Assembly: GCA_037447655.1 (NCBI GenBank)
Contig: JBBHKE010002445.1
Location: 133,131 to 160,867 of the forward strand
DNA: 27,737 bases
Direction: 5' to 3'
Source: Zygnema cylindricum
Lineage: Eukaryota > Streptophyta > Zygnematophyceae > Zygnematales > Zygnemataceae
In this document: piece after piece, positions 1-9,892 of the stretch
How positions within the stretch are numbered: the first letter of the stretch is position 1
Layout of the letters: every line of letters starts with the position of its first letter
Made by a program: the position numbers and the translations under genes
Notes under the pieces: model-generated
What the model was told of the DNA's origin: nothing
Seen by the model: only the letters and a program-made list of their open reading frames with translations
Database searches by the model: none

Positions 1-617
1 GAGTAACCTTATATTTCCGTAATGATTAATAACAAGCTAGTTTAGTGTATGAATTGTTAGCGATAAAGGTGGACTTTTTCCAGAGACCTCACACACCTCG
101 GTTTTGCACATATATTTGCAAAATATACATTTTGAGGTTATATTATGAAGTGTGAGGACATGTTTTGTTAAGAACTTTTTGTTAGAGGAAGTAAGGAGTC
201 TGTATTGAATATACAAAAGAAAGGTGAGGTTACAACCATAAAGAAGGGGATCACTGTTAAATATATAGGAAAAGTGACAGTGTTATAACTTTTAGAAAGG
301 TCAGTGTTTTGTTGACTGGAAAGATTTTCAATATTGTGACAGTGAAAAGGATATATAAATTGTCACTAGGGGAAGAAATACCAACATTGGAGTGGAAAGA
401 AAACATATAAGTTATGTCTGAGGAATGAAGGAGATTGTTTTTCAAGAATTGTTTTGTACAGGAGTGTGAAGTATTATATTGGAGTTTTACATATAAAACG
501 TTTATATACACGTTTTGGCTCCACACACTCCAGAGACCTTTTTCAGGTGGAAATAGCGATTGTTAAGTATGTGATTTGATCGAACAATAATTAGTAATGC
601 CTTTATATTCCAATGAG
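1..617. repeat. Long mirror repeat (reverse, not reverse-complement), 305-nt arms
   Basis: Position i matches position 618-i on the same strand. I compared the arms base by base: 1-305 read backwards equals 313-617 without a mismatch, around a 7-nt centre (306-312) that is not itself symmetric. For example, positions 92-101 (ACACACCTCG) appear reversed at 517-526 (GCTCCACACA). An ordinary inversion or hairpin would give the reverse complement, which is not what is seen here. The left arm runs to the window edge, so the symmetry may continue outside. I see no gene in either arm. The arms are AT-rich and are not simple-sequence or polypurine DNA, so this is not a typical H-DNA tract. An artefact is possible. 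Confidence 0.95.
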
Positions 618-1830
618 GCTGCAGTATTACTAGATATTATCCGTATTATATTATCAGTAGAAAATGGGAACGTTTATTTCTCGATGATGAAAAAGAGATT
701 ATTTGAAGAATGGTTGTCGCCTTTTTAATGATGTTTGTCAGTTTTGGTGATTTAGTTTGGTAATTTGTTGTACCTTTTTTTTTGTTTTGCCTGGTACCGA
801 CTATGTGGAAAAACCTATCTTGAGGAACAAACAATAAGTTTCCTCGTTTGTTTGTTTGTTTTTCTACTAATGTATTTTTTTTTGGGGTGGTTGTTTTTTT
901 TTGGTTCACGTGAGGTTTTCTGGAGGAAGTTATGTTTTAATATGATGTGAAAATAATTTTGCAATCTGAATCTAAAGTTGTTTTTTTTTAATTACCTGAT
1001 CTAGGGTTTATACTTGGAAATGTCGCACTTTTTCACAGAAGTTGTTGCTACATCAAAGTGATGGAGCTTTTTTTTTTATTGTAGTTGCACGGGAAATTAT
1101 ACGACAATTTTATGTAAAAAGGACGACTGCATGGAAGCTAATATGCCAAAAGGAAACTGCCACGTGCTGCTCCAAACCTCTACAAATCCCATCTTTAATA
1201 ACGTTAAGGATTCATCAGTGTGAATGCGAAATTAGAATTAACAGTATTAATTTAGTGGAAAGGCGTTTTTTTTGTAGGTGTTAACAATATATTATGATTT
1301 TTGGGAAAAAAAAGTTGCGACTGAATTAGTGTTATGAATTCTGATAATAAAGGGTGGTGTAGTTGAAGAACTCGAAATAAGAGCCCTTAGAAAATGAACG
1401 CTTTTTTAGTGTACCTACTGGATTTTTCAAAAATGTGAACTTATCCGCGTAAAAATGACTGTATCCGTACCTAGGTTGCTAACGCAATATCTGACAATGC
1501 ACATGGAGAGATTTAACAGTCGGAAGCAGAGAATTTTAGATATGGTTGGCCACGTGGCATTGCAGCTTTATCATTTTTCAGTGTGAACGGCTTTACGATA
1601 GGCCCGAAATAAACCGATTACACTCTTCGTCGTTGGAAAGGTTTGTTTGATACTTAGGAGTTTGGCGTCCTAGTGTCTATAATAAGATAGTGGAGAACAC
1701 CCTTTGACAAGTGTAGTGAGGCAGCGGAGAACGTTGTGTGGTCGGTGGCCGTTGTGCTGTAGTGAGAATGGAAAGTAGTCTTAGTAAAAATAGTGGAACG
1801 TAGTCCTTTGTTGCATAATACCAGCGACGT
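618..1830. other. AT-rich non-coding stretch, no gene seen
   Basis: No open frame here resembles a known protein, and the short ones are uninformative. The stretch has homopolymer T runs, a short (TTTG)n run near 845-865 and no recognised RNA gene. If the mirror symmetry centred at 309 continues past the left window edge, this part would be its right-hand continuation, which cannot be tested from this window. Confidence 0.5.
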
Positions 1831-2184
1831 CTTATTCTAACGCAAACGGACAAAACATAGATAACTATGTACTTTTCTTTGTCTTTGGAAATCGTATGAA
1901 ATTTTTCGAAAATTACGACACGTGCGAAAATATGTTCCTATTTGTTTATCGAAAAAACCTAATTTTAAACCACATTGCGCATGTGTTTTAAACAAAAGTT
2001 TGAAGATGATGTTTTTTGTCAAAGAAGTGGGTTGATAAGCACAAGACGACAAATTATCGTACATCTTAAATTCGAGGATGACGCATATTGTACTCTACAA
2101 ATTTGCGATTCTTTTGTACGGTTGCAACTTATGCAGTACGGCACTAAGTTTTACAGGAAAACGACAGAAAAAAACCCTTACTTA

Positions 2185-3915
2185 GGGTGCGCGTCTCCAT
2201 GTACTTGAAACTTAGAGATATAACTTTGTTTTTTAGCGCAGATCCGGTGGACCCGGATTTCGGGTGTCCCCATGTGTAACAACGACATAGTCACTTAAGC
2301 GTGTGACGATTGTATACGCTGACAATGCCCGTGACGGCTGTCAGCGCCTACAATCTGTGACGATGCTCGTTATTTTTTGTAGGTGCTTGTGACGTCGCAT
2401 GAGTTTTCGTGACATTGTAGACATGCTGCCTTCCAGCCTGTGCCATTTCACGGTTGAAGAAGATGCATTTTGCCTTTGCGTCGCTTCTCCGCTCGACGTG
2501 AAATGGCATCAGAATCTTGAGACCCCTGGCGAAATAAAATCCGTACCCGCCGGAAATGGACAAACGTTAACAAATTGTGTACTTTGCCTCGTCATACCTA
2601 AATTGAAACGGACAAAATATAACGAGTATTGTACCTTTCGCCGTCGATTGAATTCGTTTGAAATTTTTGTAAAAAAATTTACACGTGTGAAAACGTGTTC
2701 CTATTTGTTTTTCGCATGTACTTTGATTTAAAACACATCTTCCCAGTTTTTTAAAGAAAAGTTTGAAGATGACGTTTTTTGGCGTGGCCGTGGGGTCGAA
2801 GAACATAAGACGACAACATATAGCGCATCCTAAATTCGATGATGACGCAAAATGTACTTCTCATTTTTTCTCTTTTATTGTACGGTTGAAAATTACGCGG
2901 TACGGCTCTAAGTTTTACAGGAAAACGACAGAAAAAAACCCTTACTTAGGGCGTGTTCCCATGTAACCGATATTTTGAAACGTTATTTTGGATTTTAGCG
3001 CCGATTTTACGGTGTACTTTTCAAAGTGTGCCTATGTCATTCATTACTTGCGCTTTCATTACTTCAAATTTGTGACAGTCGTAGACGTCTACAAAATGTG
3101 CGACAGACTACGAAACGAAATGTAGACTACTGCGAAACTTCCTAAAATAAGTGACGTCTACAAAAACAACGACGGTTGTAGACGTCGAGGTTTTTCTGAC
3201 ATCGTAGATGTTTAGGGTTTTGACATTGCGAAGTCACGCCACGCTGTGACGTCATTTGTACGTAAACTTTCCGCTATGGCTTCCGATTTCTTTTATTTAT
3301 CTTTTATCATTTGATATGCCGTCAAACTACGACCAAAGATATTCAAAAAAAAGATAAAAAATACAGCTTTCATTTGAAACCATCATTGCCGCATTTCATT
3401 TAGGGGAGAGAGAAATAAGAGCGATCGAGTGAGAAAGAGGAAGAGAAACGAGGACGACGTAAACTTTTGCAAAGGACCCAAGAAGGAAAGTGGAGGTCCG
3501 AGACCCCTGCAAGTTTTTTTCCGTACATGTTTGTCATTTTCTTATGTGCATGCTCGTGACGAGCAGTGAAAAAAATAGCGTGTACTTTCCTTCGTGCAAA
3601 AAAATCTGAAAACTTTTCACGCGTGCAATTCAGGTTTTCTATTCGTCAATAGGGTAGTATTTTGATTAAAATCAGATCGCGATTTGATTTCAGTGCAAGT
3701 GTGAAGATGAGCTGGAAGTGGGTCGCGATGATAATAACGCCAAATTGCCGTACCTTCCAAGTTCCAAGATGACGCAGAATGTACTTGTGTTTTTGCCCAT
3801 TTTTCGTACGGCGTAATATTTTCTCGTTGGAAGTCCCATTTTCTGTGAAAACGACGGAAAAAAACCCTTACTTGAACACATGGGAACACGCCCTTAGGCA
3901 CATGGAGACGCACCC
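2185..3915. mobile_element. Tourist-like (PIF/Harbinger) non-autonomous element, interrupted by a younger copy
   Basis: The element begins GGGTGCGCGTCTCCATGT at 2185 and ends CACATGGAGACGCACCC at 3915. These are inverted terminal repeats differing by a 2-nt indel. Both flanks read TTA, the 3-bp target duplication typical of PIF/Harbinger. A second element (2949-3893) is inserted only 19 bp inside its right end; without it, this copy is about 783 bp. It has no transposase, so it is a MITE. A reverse-complement relative lies at about 22617-23504. Internally, 2263-2277 (GGGTGTCCCCATGTG) resembles a terminal repeat, which suggests that the family is itself a composite of older insertions. Confidence 0.8.
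2949..3893. mobile_element. Youngest nested Tourist-like MITE, 945 bp, TSD TTA
   Basis: The termini are a perfect 16-bp inverted repeat: GGGCGTGTTCCCATGT at 2949 and its reverse complement ending at 3893. They are flanked by TTA at 2946-2948 and 3894-3896. The body has no long open frame. It carries the palindrome GTAGACGTCTAC (3081-3092) and a telo-box motif (3206-3220). It is homologous to the elements at 8810-9889 and 24328-25275 in reverse orientation, and to 23506-24240 in the same orientation. The 3-bp TWA duplication and GGG-starting termini fit PIF/Harbinger-derived MITEs. Confidence 0.88.
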
Positions 3916-3937
3916 TTATGCACATGGGGACACACCC

Positions 3938-5543
3938 TTTCGTTTCATTTCGCGTCTAAGTTCAATGTAACTGTTGGACGATTGAATTTCAATTTTGCGG
4001 CTAAAAGCTCAGCTCACGTAACGACAAAAAGTGACTGTCTGAAACACTTTTATTTACATGTGGTTGCCGCAGTTTTGTTACCGTAAACGTTCGCCGAACG
4101 TGTGAATTGCAAATTTTATTATGACGGTCGACGTTGGCAAGCGCGGCAAAATTTTAAACGGTTGACACAATATTTTGAAAGTCAATGTTGTCCAACCGAT
4201 TGACCGTCAAATTTGTACTTAACGGTGCTTTATTTGTACCAATGTGTACTTCAAAAGTACATTTTTTGACAAAATGACGTAAGTGACTGTGCGCAACCAA
4301 AACAGTCACTGTCATGATCAATTCCCTAAAAATATGGGAGCAATTTGTTTGTGTCGTGTGTAAGAATGTCAATTCAGGAGTTCAATTGGTCGAAGCATTT
4401 TTTTGTCTGGGAGTAAACGTGATCGCGGGCCCGTTAACTTTGCAGGAAACGGGAGCCTCTCCGTTTCATTTTCTCAACATTAAGAGTGATTCACGGTATC
4501 GACGTACCGTACGTCCGTACGGATTAGAACGGTGCCGAACTATCCCGAATCTAAGCTGCTTGGATGGAACCGGGCTGGTTGTTCCCCTTAAAGGTCGCAA
4601 CTTTGCATGATTTGCTCCGTGAAAGTACGGTACGGTATTCATCGTCAGCTCGTGATTCTTGCCAGGTCCTCTCCAAATCCGCTTGACGATCCTAGCTGGT
4701 TGTCGATAAAATGACACGTGTTTTGTACTCTTCTAGAAGCCAGCTTCTAGGAACACGTCGGAAATCCGGGTGACTTTCTTCTATCGTCCGATGGATCTTC
4801 TTACGATGAGCCGCCAGATTCTAAGTAGCTTGGCACATTATAGATCGTCAGATGGAGAGCGGCGTGTTTTAATTTTTGCCGTTCGATTCAAAGTGATTTT
4901 GAGTTCCAGTGCACTCTTTTAAAGTTCAAAGGCTTCTCCCACACGGTAGACATTGCAACCTTCATTTCAACGTCTGTACTTGCGCTTCACATTGCCAAGT
5001 TCCTTGTCGTTTTCGTCTGCCAAACTTCCAATTTTTTACGTCCAGGAAAAGTAGAACAGACTTAGAAAAGTAGAAGGAAGACTATCTATTTTCTATTCTG
5101 ACTTAGCTGCTGATACGATTCCAAAGGTTTGTGACCTTCGAACCAAATCTTGGTCTGGAGTCTTTAGATCTAAAACTTTTATGAATTCTGGTTCATGCAC
5201 TCCTTCTTCTCTATTTAGTTTATTGGCCAATGATTTTTTTTCCTTCTGGTTTCCTTAGATGTAATACTTTGTCACGGTGTTTTTTACAGCTTAATTATTG
5301 TCGTTAAGTTACCCTCTTCTACATCGCTCAATAATTGTCTTTATTTCTGTCTCGTGTAGGGTCTCTTCTCAATTCCTTCTTCTTACTAGATTTTGTCCTC
5401 TTATTTTGGAATAATTCTGCTATTCTGGATTCTTTCCATTACCGCTGTTTCCAAGAAGTGAGGGTGTTATCGACATTCCTGTTGTTAGCCTGACTCCTGA
5501 CCCGTCTTTTCCGCTACTCTGTCTACAGGAAGTTGACATAGCA
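3938..5543. other. Intergenic region upstream of the DUF760 gene
   Basis: I recognise no gene in this 1.6-kb stretch. 4282-4310 forms a short hairpin with 9-bp arms (AGTGACTGT / ACAGTCACT). 4500-4525 is rich in GTAC/ACGT palindromes. A palindromic CCAAT-type sequence, ATTGGCCAAT, lies at 5222-5231, about 310 bp upstream of the start codon. The last 450 bp are pyrimidine-rich and probably contain the promoter and 5' UTR, but no transcription start can be assigned. The reading frame of exon 1 stays open upstream to 5415 without another ATG, which supports the start at 5544. Confidence 0.5.
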
Positions 5544-8351
5544 ATGGACGCTGTTATTGGTGCTCTTCCTACTGCAAATTTAATTGCTGCTTCAGGCTTT
5601 TCCAGTTCTATTTCTAGACAGAATGGCAAAGTGGCAGCTTCTGTAGCGGTGACTCCAAGAGCGATTGTAGGACCAAGGAAAAATTTGAAGGTAAGCGTTC
5701 ACCTAAAGGCAGATGTGCTGTGATAAGTGAAAACTTGACTGAAGCTTTGGCTTACCGGAACAGGTTTCCTTATCTTTGTGAGACGGAGAATTGCCTACTT
5801 TACCTCTCATTTTATGGCCTGCAGAGTGGTAAATCGTTTATACGACTTAAATTTCATTGTTGAATCACTGTGAAGTTTGAGACGTTTAAGTTTGAATTTT
5901 CATAACAATTTTTGTAAGTTTGTTTTTTATTGCGGGCTATATTTGAAATTGACAAGTAGGTTACGGTAGGTTTCTTTTTGGATACTGATCCGGGAATGCA
6001 TGGTTTCCTTAGTCAGCGCCCAAGGGCAAGGCATCAGCTAATCCTTTCCAGTTGAAGTCAATTGATGCCTTTTCATATTTGTAATTACGTTCTGTTAAAT
6101 TTGTCATATGCATATAATTTTCTTTTCTTAGAAAATACACAAGTGCATGATTGTGCTTGAGTTTTTTTGTAGTTTGATATTTCTACCCAAACGTTCGGCA
6201 TGAGGTCTGTGTAAGCATGTTTGTCTAGAATATCAGTACTATGCTATCAGTTAAGCGTTTGGGCCTTTCAAAATTGAAATTGCAGCTACCATGGGGGTGT
6301 ATGTTTGATACCAAGTGATCATACCTTCCTTTCACGAGTTCTGCACATTCCCGTAGCATTCATCATCACTTTTAAATTCATTTTTTTGATTTAGTGTTTT
6401 TGTAGCTTCAGGTTGGTCAATTGCAGTCTCAATTTTATTGAGTTCCTTATCACCACTCCTAAAATTTAGTTGTGTGATTTTAATCTATGGTTGTCTAACT
6501 TGTTGAAATGCAGTCTCAATTCTCTGGAGTTCCTTTAAATTGGCAACTTTCTCGCCGGTCTCGCGAAGTTTGCTCGTGTGACGTATCAGTTAAAGCTGAA
6601 AAATCTTCTTCTTCAGGAAACAGTCAAAGCTATAAATTGGCGCCTCTTGAGCCAGAATCGCCAACTGGGCAATTTCTGACTCAACTTCTTCAAAGTCATC
6701 CACACTTATTTCCTGCAGCAGCAGAACAGCAGTTAGAGAGGCTTGTTGCTGAAAAAGAGGAACAAGAAGCTAAAGAAAATGATCTTGCAAACACCAGTGG
6801 AAATGATCTCGTTTTGTATAAGTATGTACTTTGCAATTCATTGTCTTTTTGTTGTTTTTGTTTTAAAGTTTCGGTATTGCAGGAGCTGCATGATTTTCAT
6901 TTGTAAAGCTGGGTGTGGTCTGATTGTTTTGGATCTCTGATTTTTTCAGTGGTGTTCTTGAATCACCGCAGCGTTTGCTTGCCAGTTATTGAGAAAAGTA
7001 TGTATGTAAAAGAACTGGAGAAGAGGATGTTGTGTAGAGGAAATTTACGCATTGTCTGGTGATAAGTTGTTCATTGGACTGGCCATGCCTTTCTCCAGTG
7101 TTAATAGCTGCTTAAATTTTCATTGTCTGGCCTCTGTACCTAATTACTGTGCTATGTTCCTTGTCTTGTAGGAGAATTGCTGATGTAAGGACAGCCGAAA
7201 GAAAACGAGCTATTGAAGAAGTGATCTATGCCCTTATTGTCCAGCGGTTTGTCGAATCAGGAGCTTCTCTTATGCCTCAGATACCATTTTTGTCTACTGA
7301 AGATCTCTCTCCCAAGGAGTTAATGGCCGCTTTCAGGCCTTCAAAGGACAAAGAGCTCCTTCAAATTCATTCAGAGGATGTGAGGGAAATGGTCAAAGAA
7401 CATCTGGATATGATTCTTAAAGGAGTGAGGCCCGAGGGCTTTTCACCAATGCTTGACGACCGAATATTATTGGTGGCGTCTAAACTTAAACTAGGACAGG
7501 TATATGCTGCGTCGATTATGTATGGCTATTTCCTACGAAGAATCGACCAGAGATTCCAGCTCGAAAAGACGATGAAAAGCCTTCAAGCAGAGGGAGGTAT
7601 TTGGGAGGCATTTGAAACAGACTCTGGTAGTAGTGAGGCGAGCAGTACTTCTTCAGAGGACAATACTGGAGTTTCAGATGTTGGTAGACCCCCTTTGGAC
7701 CCCATGGATAGACCTGGCGAAGATGGATTAGCAGCAGCTTTTTCAGCAGCTGCGGCAGCCATGGCCAATGGTGGAGCTGCAGGGAAGCAAAGTCCTCTAA
7801 GACAATATATTGCCAAATATGACCAGGAGAGTTTGATTAAGAATGCAACTTTGCGGAGCAGGTACATCATTCTTCTGTTTTTCATTTTCTCAACACAATT
7901 TTTATCATTATTAGTGTGGTGTGTTTGTTAGTAGTTTACATGAGTTTCTTTACATGTGGTCTTTACATCAGTTTCTTGGACGTTTTATTCAATATCATAT
8001 TGTAGTTTTGTAGAAAGTATTTAGAACAAGCACATGTTAATTGGAAATGTTCTCTCTGAGACCAGTCTCTTGGTTCTGAGGTTTTTTTACATGTGTAACT
8101 CACCTTTTTTTTGTCTCGTTCTTGTATGCAGTGAGGGACTTAGTGTAATTGAAAAACATACGGAAGCTCTATTTGGCCGACCAGAAGTAGTGATGAGTGA
8201 TGATGGAGGATTGGCAATGCTGCGAGATGATGCAGCTCGGCTCAGTATTGCAACTCTTAGGAGAATGGTTCTGGAAGCTGTGGCGTTTGGAAGTTTTCTA
8301 TGGGATATAGAAAGTTACGTCGACTCACAGTATGCCATCTCTAAATCTTAA
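5544..8351 (+). CDS. DUF760 family, UV-B-induced protein At3g17800-like, chloroplastic (4 exons, 454 aa)
   Basis: The coding exons are 5544-5690, 6514-6821, 7172-7861 and 8132-8351, all with GT-AG junctions. They total 1365 nt and end at TAA 8349-8351. The first 75 or so residues are rich in Ser, Ala and basic residues, like a chloroplast transit peptide (MDAVIGALPTANLIAASGFS). Next comes the family segment LAPLEPESPTGQFLTQLL and then the DUF760 core, with RIADVRTAERKRAIEEVIYA at residues 153-172 and later RPEGFSPMLDD and YAASIMYGYFLRRIDQRF. A Ser-rich acidic linker (ETDSGSSEASSTSSED) and an Ala run precede the C-terminal segment, which ends YAISKS. The Arabidopsis relative is UV-B-induced and predicted to be plastid-localised; its biochemical role is unknown to me. 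The ATG at 5544 is the only one in the open frame. The sense of exon 2 depends on skipping an upstream decoy acceptor (see 6423-6536). The identification is strong, the molecular function open. Confidence 0.9.
6423..6536 (+). repeat. Duplicated intron 1 acceptor / exon 2 start (decoy acceptor 87 bp upstream)
   Basis: GCAGTCTCAATT occurs at 6423-6434 and again at 6510-6521, followed in both by a similar run ending GAGTTCCTT. The second copy is the real 3' splice site, with exon 2 starting at 6514. In the first copy, splicing would read TCT CAA TTT TAT TGA, an immediate stop at 6439-6441. This looks like an old 87-bp tandem duplication of the intron-exon boundary. Confidence 0.7.
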
Positions 8352-8809
8352 GGATTCTAGCTGTCCGAATTGAATAGGTAAAAAAATAAGTTGTGATATG
8401 TACAAAATTGTATAGTCTTAAGTTGATATGTTTTTTTCAGATTGTTTGGTGTGTGAAATCAGAGGTTGACAGGAAGGGTTGTGGCTGCTTCACAAAACGA
8501 AGATCAGTTAATGCCATTGACAAACAACGTTGTAATAGTTTATTTTCAAATGAATATGGAAAGTTGCTTTGCCTATGTTTCTCGAGTATTTAAAAGTGTG
8601 ACTGTTTGTTACTTGCTGTGCATTGCAGTTTTTTTCTGTTTTCTTTTCGGCATTTTTCTTGAGGTACTGTGGAATGTTGTCAGCCTAGGCTTACCTATAG
8701 GTAGAAATATTTGCTTGTTGCAGAGCCCTGCCAATGTACATGTCTACATGTCTGTTCAGATGTTTGCAAGAGTAATGCACGTGAAGTCTAAATCTTATTT
8801 GCTTGATAA
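8352..8809 (+). other. Probable 3' UTR / flank of the DUF760 gene
   Basis: This region is T-rich and non-coding, following the stop codon. No clean polyadenylation signal can be assigned and no conserved frame is seen. It ends at the TAA target duplication (8807-8809) of the next MITE. Confidence 0.45.
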
Positions 8810-8953
8810 GGGCACTTTCCCATGTGCTAAAGTTACAGTTATTTTGTGTCGTTTTCCTCTATAACTTGGAAAAAAACGAAAAAATCTGCAGCCGTACCAA
8901 AAATTGAAATTACCACCGTACAAGTTGCGTCACCTTAAAACTTTATATGTACT

Positions 8954-9076
8954 GCAGTTTGTCATCTAGCGCGATGCAGTTTGTCATCTAGCGCGATGCA
9001 GCTTGTCGTTTAGCGCGCTTCGACCCACTTTCGGGATGCAGTTTGTCAGTTAGCGCGTTTCGACCCACTTTCGCGT
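8954..9076. repeat. Short tandem array of TAGCGCG-containing units
   Basis: Two identical 22-nt units starting GCAGTTTGTCATCTAGCG lie at 8954-8975 and 8976-8997. Two longer, about 40-nt units follow (8998-9037 and 9038-9076). These share GCAG(C/T)TTGTC and TAGCGCG and add TTCGACCCACTTTCG. The array is inside the MITE. I see no corresponding array in the related copies. Confidence 0.85.
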
Positions 9077-9094
9077 CCTTTCAGCTCATCTTCA

Positions 9095-9138
9095 AACTAT
9101 ATTTAAAATCACTTCGTGAGATGATTTTAAATATAGTT
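9095..9138. repeat. Perfect 17-bp-arm hairpin in the MITE centre
   Basis: AACTATATTTAAAATCA (9095-9111) pairs with its exact reverse complement at 9122-9138 across a 10-nt loop. The equivalent place in the copy at 24328-25275 also has a hairpin (24562-24572 with 24576-24586, arm AAAATCACCTC). The palindrome is therefore a family feature although the arm sequence has changed. Confidence 0.9.
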
Positions 9139-9892
9139 CAGTGAAGTGAGCGAATAGGCTGATATTGTCGCATGTGTCGGAAGTTTTTGACAATTTTTGT
9201 GTGTGGAGTATCAAAAAATAAAACCCACTGCATGTTTACAGCTTGTGCGTGATTTTTTTCCGTGCGCTTTTTTCTGTACAGGGGCTGTGGAGGGGTCTCG
9301 ACCAATGGATGCCATTTCGCAAAAGCGAAGTCTGCGAAGGCGCCTCTCTCTCTCTCTCTCCCTCTTTCACTACCGCTGCTGTCTCACAATTCTTGCAACG
9401 AAAAACGTCTTTAATGGTATCAAGTGAAAGATCTCGGAAACCAATTTATTTTGACTATCTTTGGGCGTATTTTGATGGCAAATAGAGTGAGAAAAGAAAA
9501 AAAAATACAATCGAAAAACCATGGCGTAAAGCTTTAGAATTTGTGACGTCGGCGCTGTCATATTTGAGCGTGATGTGGGTGACGTCGTAATGTCACAAAC
9601 CCTAAACATCTGCAATGCCTCCACGTCGACAATGTGGCGTACGGACATTGCAAAGTGACAGAAACTGTATGGCGTGCGGGTGGACGTCTGAAATTCAAGC
9701 CGAGTGGAAGTTTTGCAACATTTTGTGTACCGTTTATCTGTCACATGTTTCGTACATGTCTACGCTTGTCACTTTTAGAAGTAACAAGTTATTTGCGCTT
9801 ACATCGGAATGCTCTGAAAGCTGTACGGAGAATCTTCGCTAGAAACAAAGTTACAAGATTAAAGTTTGAGTGATATTGGGAAAGCGCCCTAA

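Larger units (their letters stand above)
1835..3937. mobile_element. Oldest, outermost Tourist-like element of a nested stack (left end not found)
   Basis: The block at about 1835-2184 is a diverged direct copy of 2600-2948, the right half of the next element. It includes the shared subterminal run ACGACAGAAAAAAACCCTTA. The matching right terminus lies at 3919-3937, just outside the inserted younger element, and ends GGGGACACACCC. Between them sits the element at 2185-3915, flanked by TTA on both sides (2182-2184 and 3916-3918). I could not find the left terminal repeat, so this copy is decayed or truncated on that side. It has no transposase frame. The family call rests on the termini and on its nested relatives. 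Confidence 0.6.
8810..9889. mobile_element. Tourist-like MITE, 1080 bp, TSD TAA
   Basis: The left end is GGGCACTTTCCCATG at 8810. The right end, as reverse complement, is GGGCGCTTTCCCAAT, ending at 9889. TAA flanks both sides (8807-8809 and 9890-9892). The right half is clearly homologous to 24328-25275 in the same orientation, with shared blocks around GGGGTCTCG, AAACCATGGCG and AAACCCTAAACATCT. It contains no transposase. It sits between the 3' ends of two convergent genes. A perfect hairpin lies near its middle (9095-9138) and a short tandem array lies at 8954-9076. The termini are more diverged than in the left and right clusters, so this copy is probably older. Confidence 0.82.

Noticed and set aside
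1-617. Reading the start of the window as an ordinary inverted repeat or hairpin
   Set aside because: The arms are identical when reversed without complementing. They do not base-pair, so no hairpin or terminal inverted repeat is present.
2263-2277. A fourth nested element starting with GGGTGTCCCCATGTG
   Set aside because: It lacks a preceding TTA or TAA and no correctly ordered partner terminus exists; pairing it with 3937 would cross the other nested pairs.
2399-2731. A 110-codon frame (MSFRDIVDMLP...) also found at 23062-23292 on the minus strand
   Set aside because: Similarity between the two comes from the repeated MITE sequence. The frame is not preserved in length and resembles no transposase or other protein.
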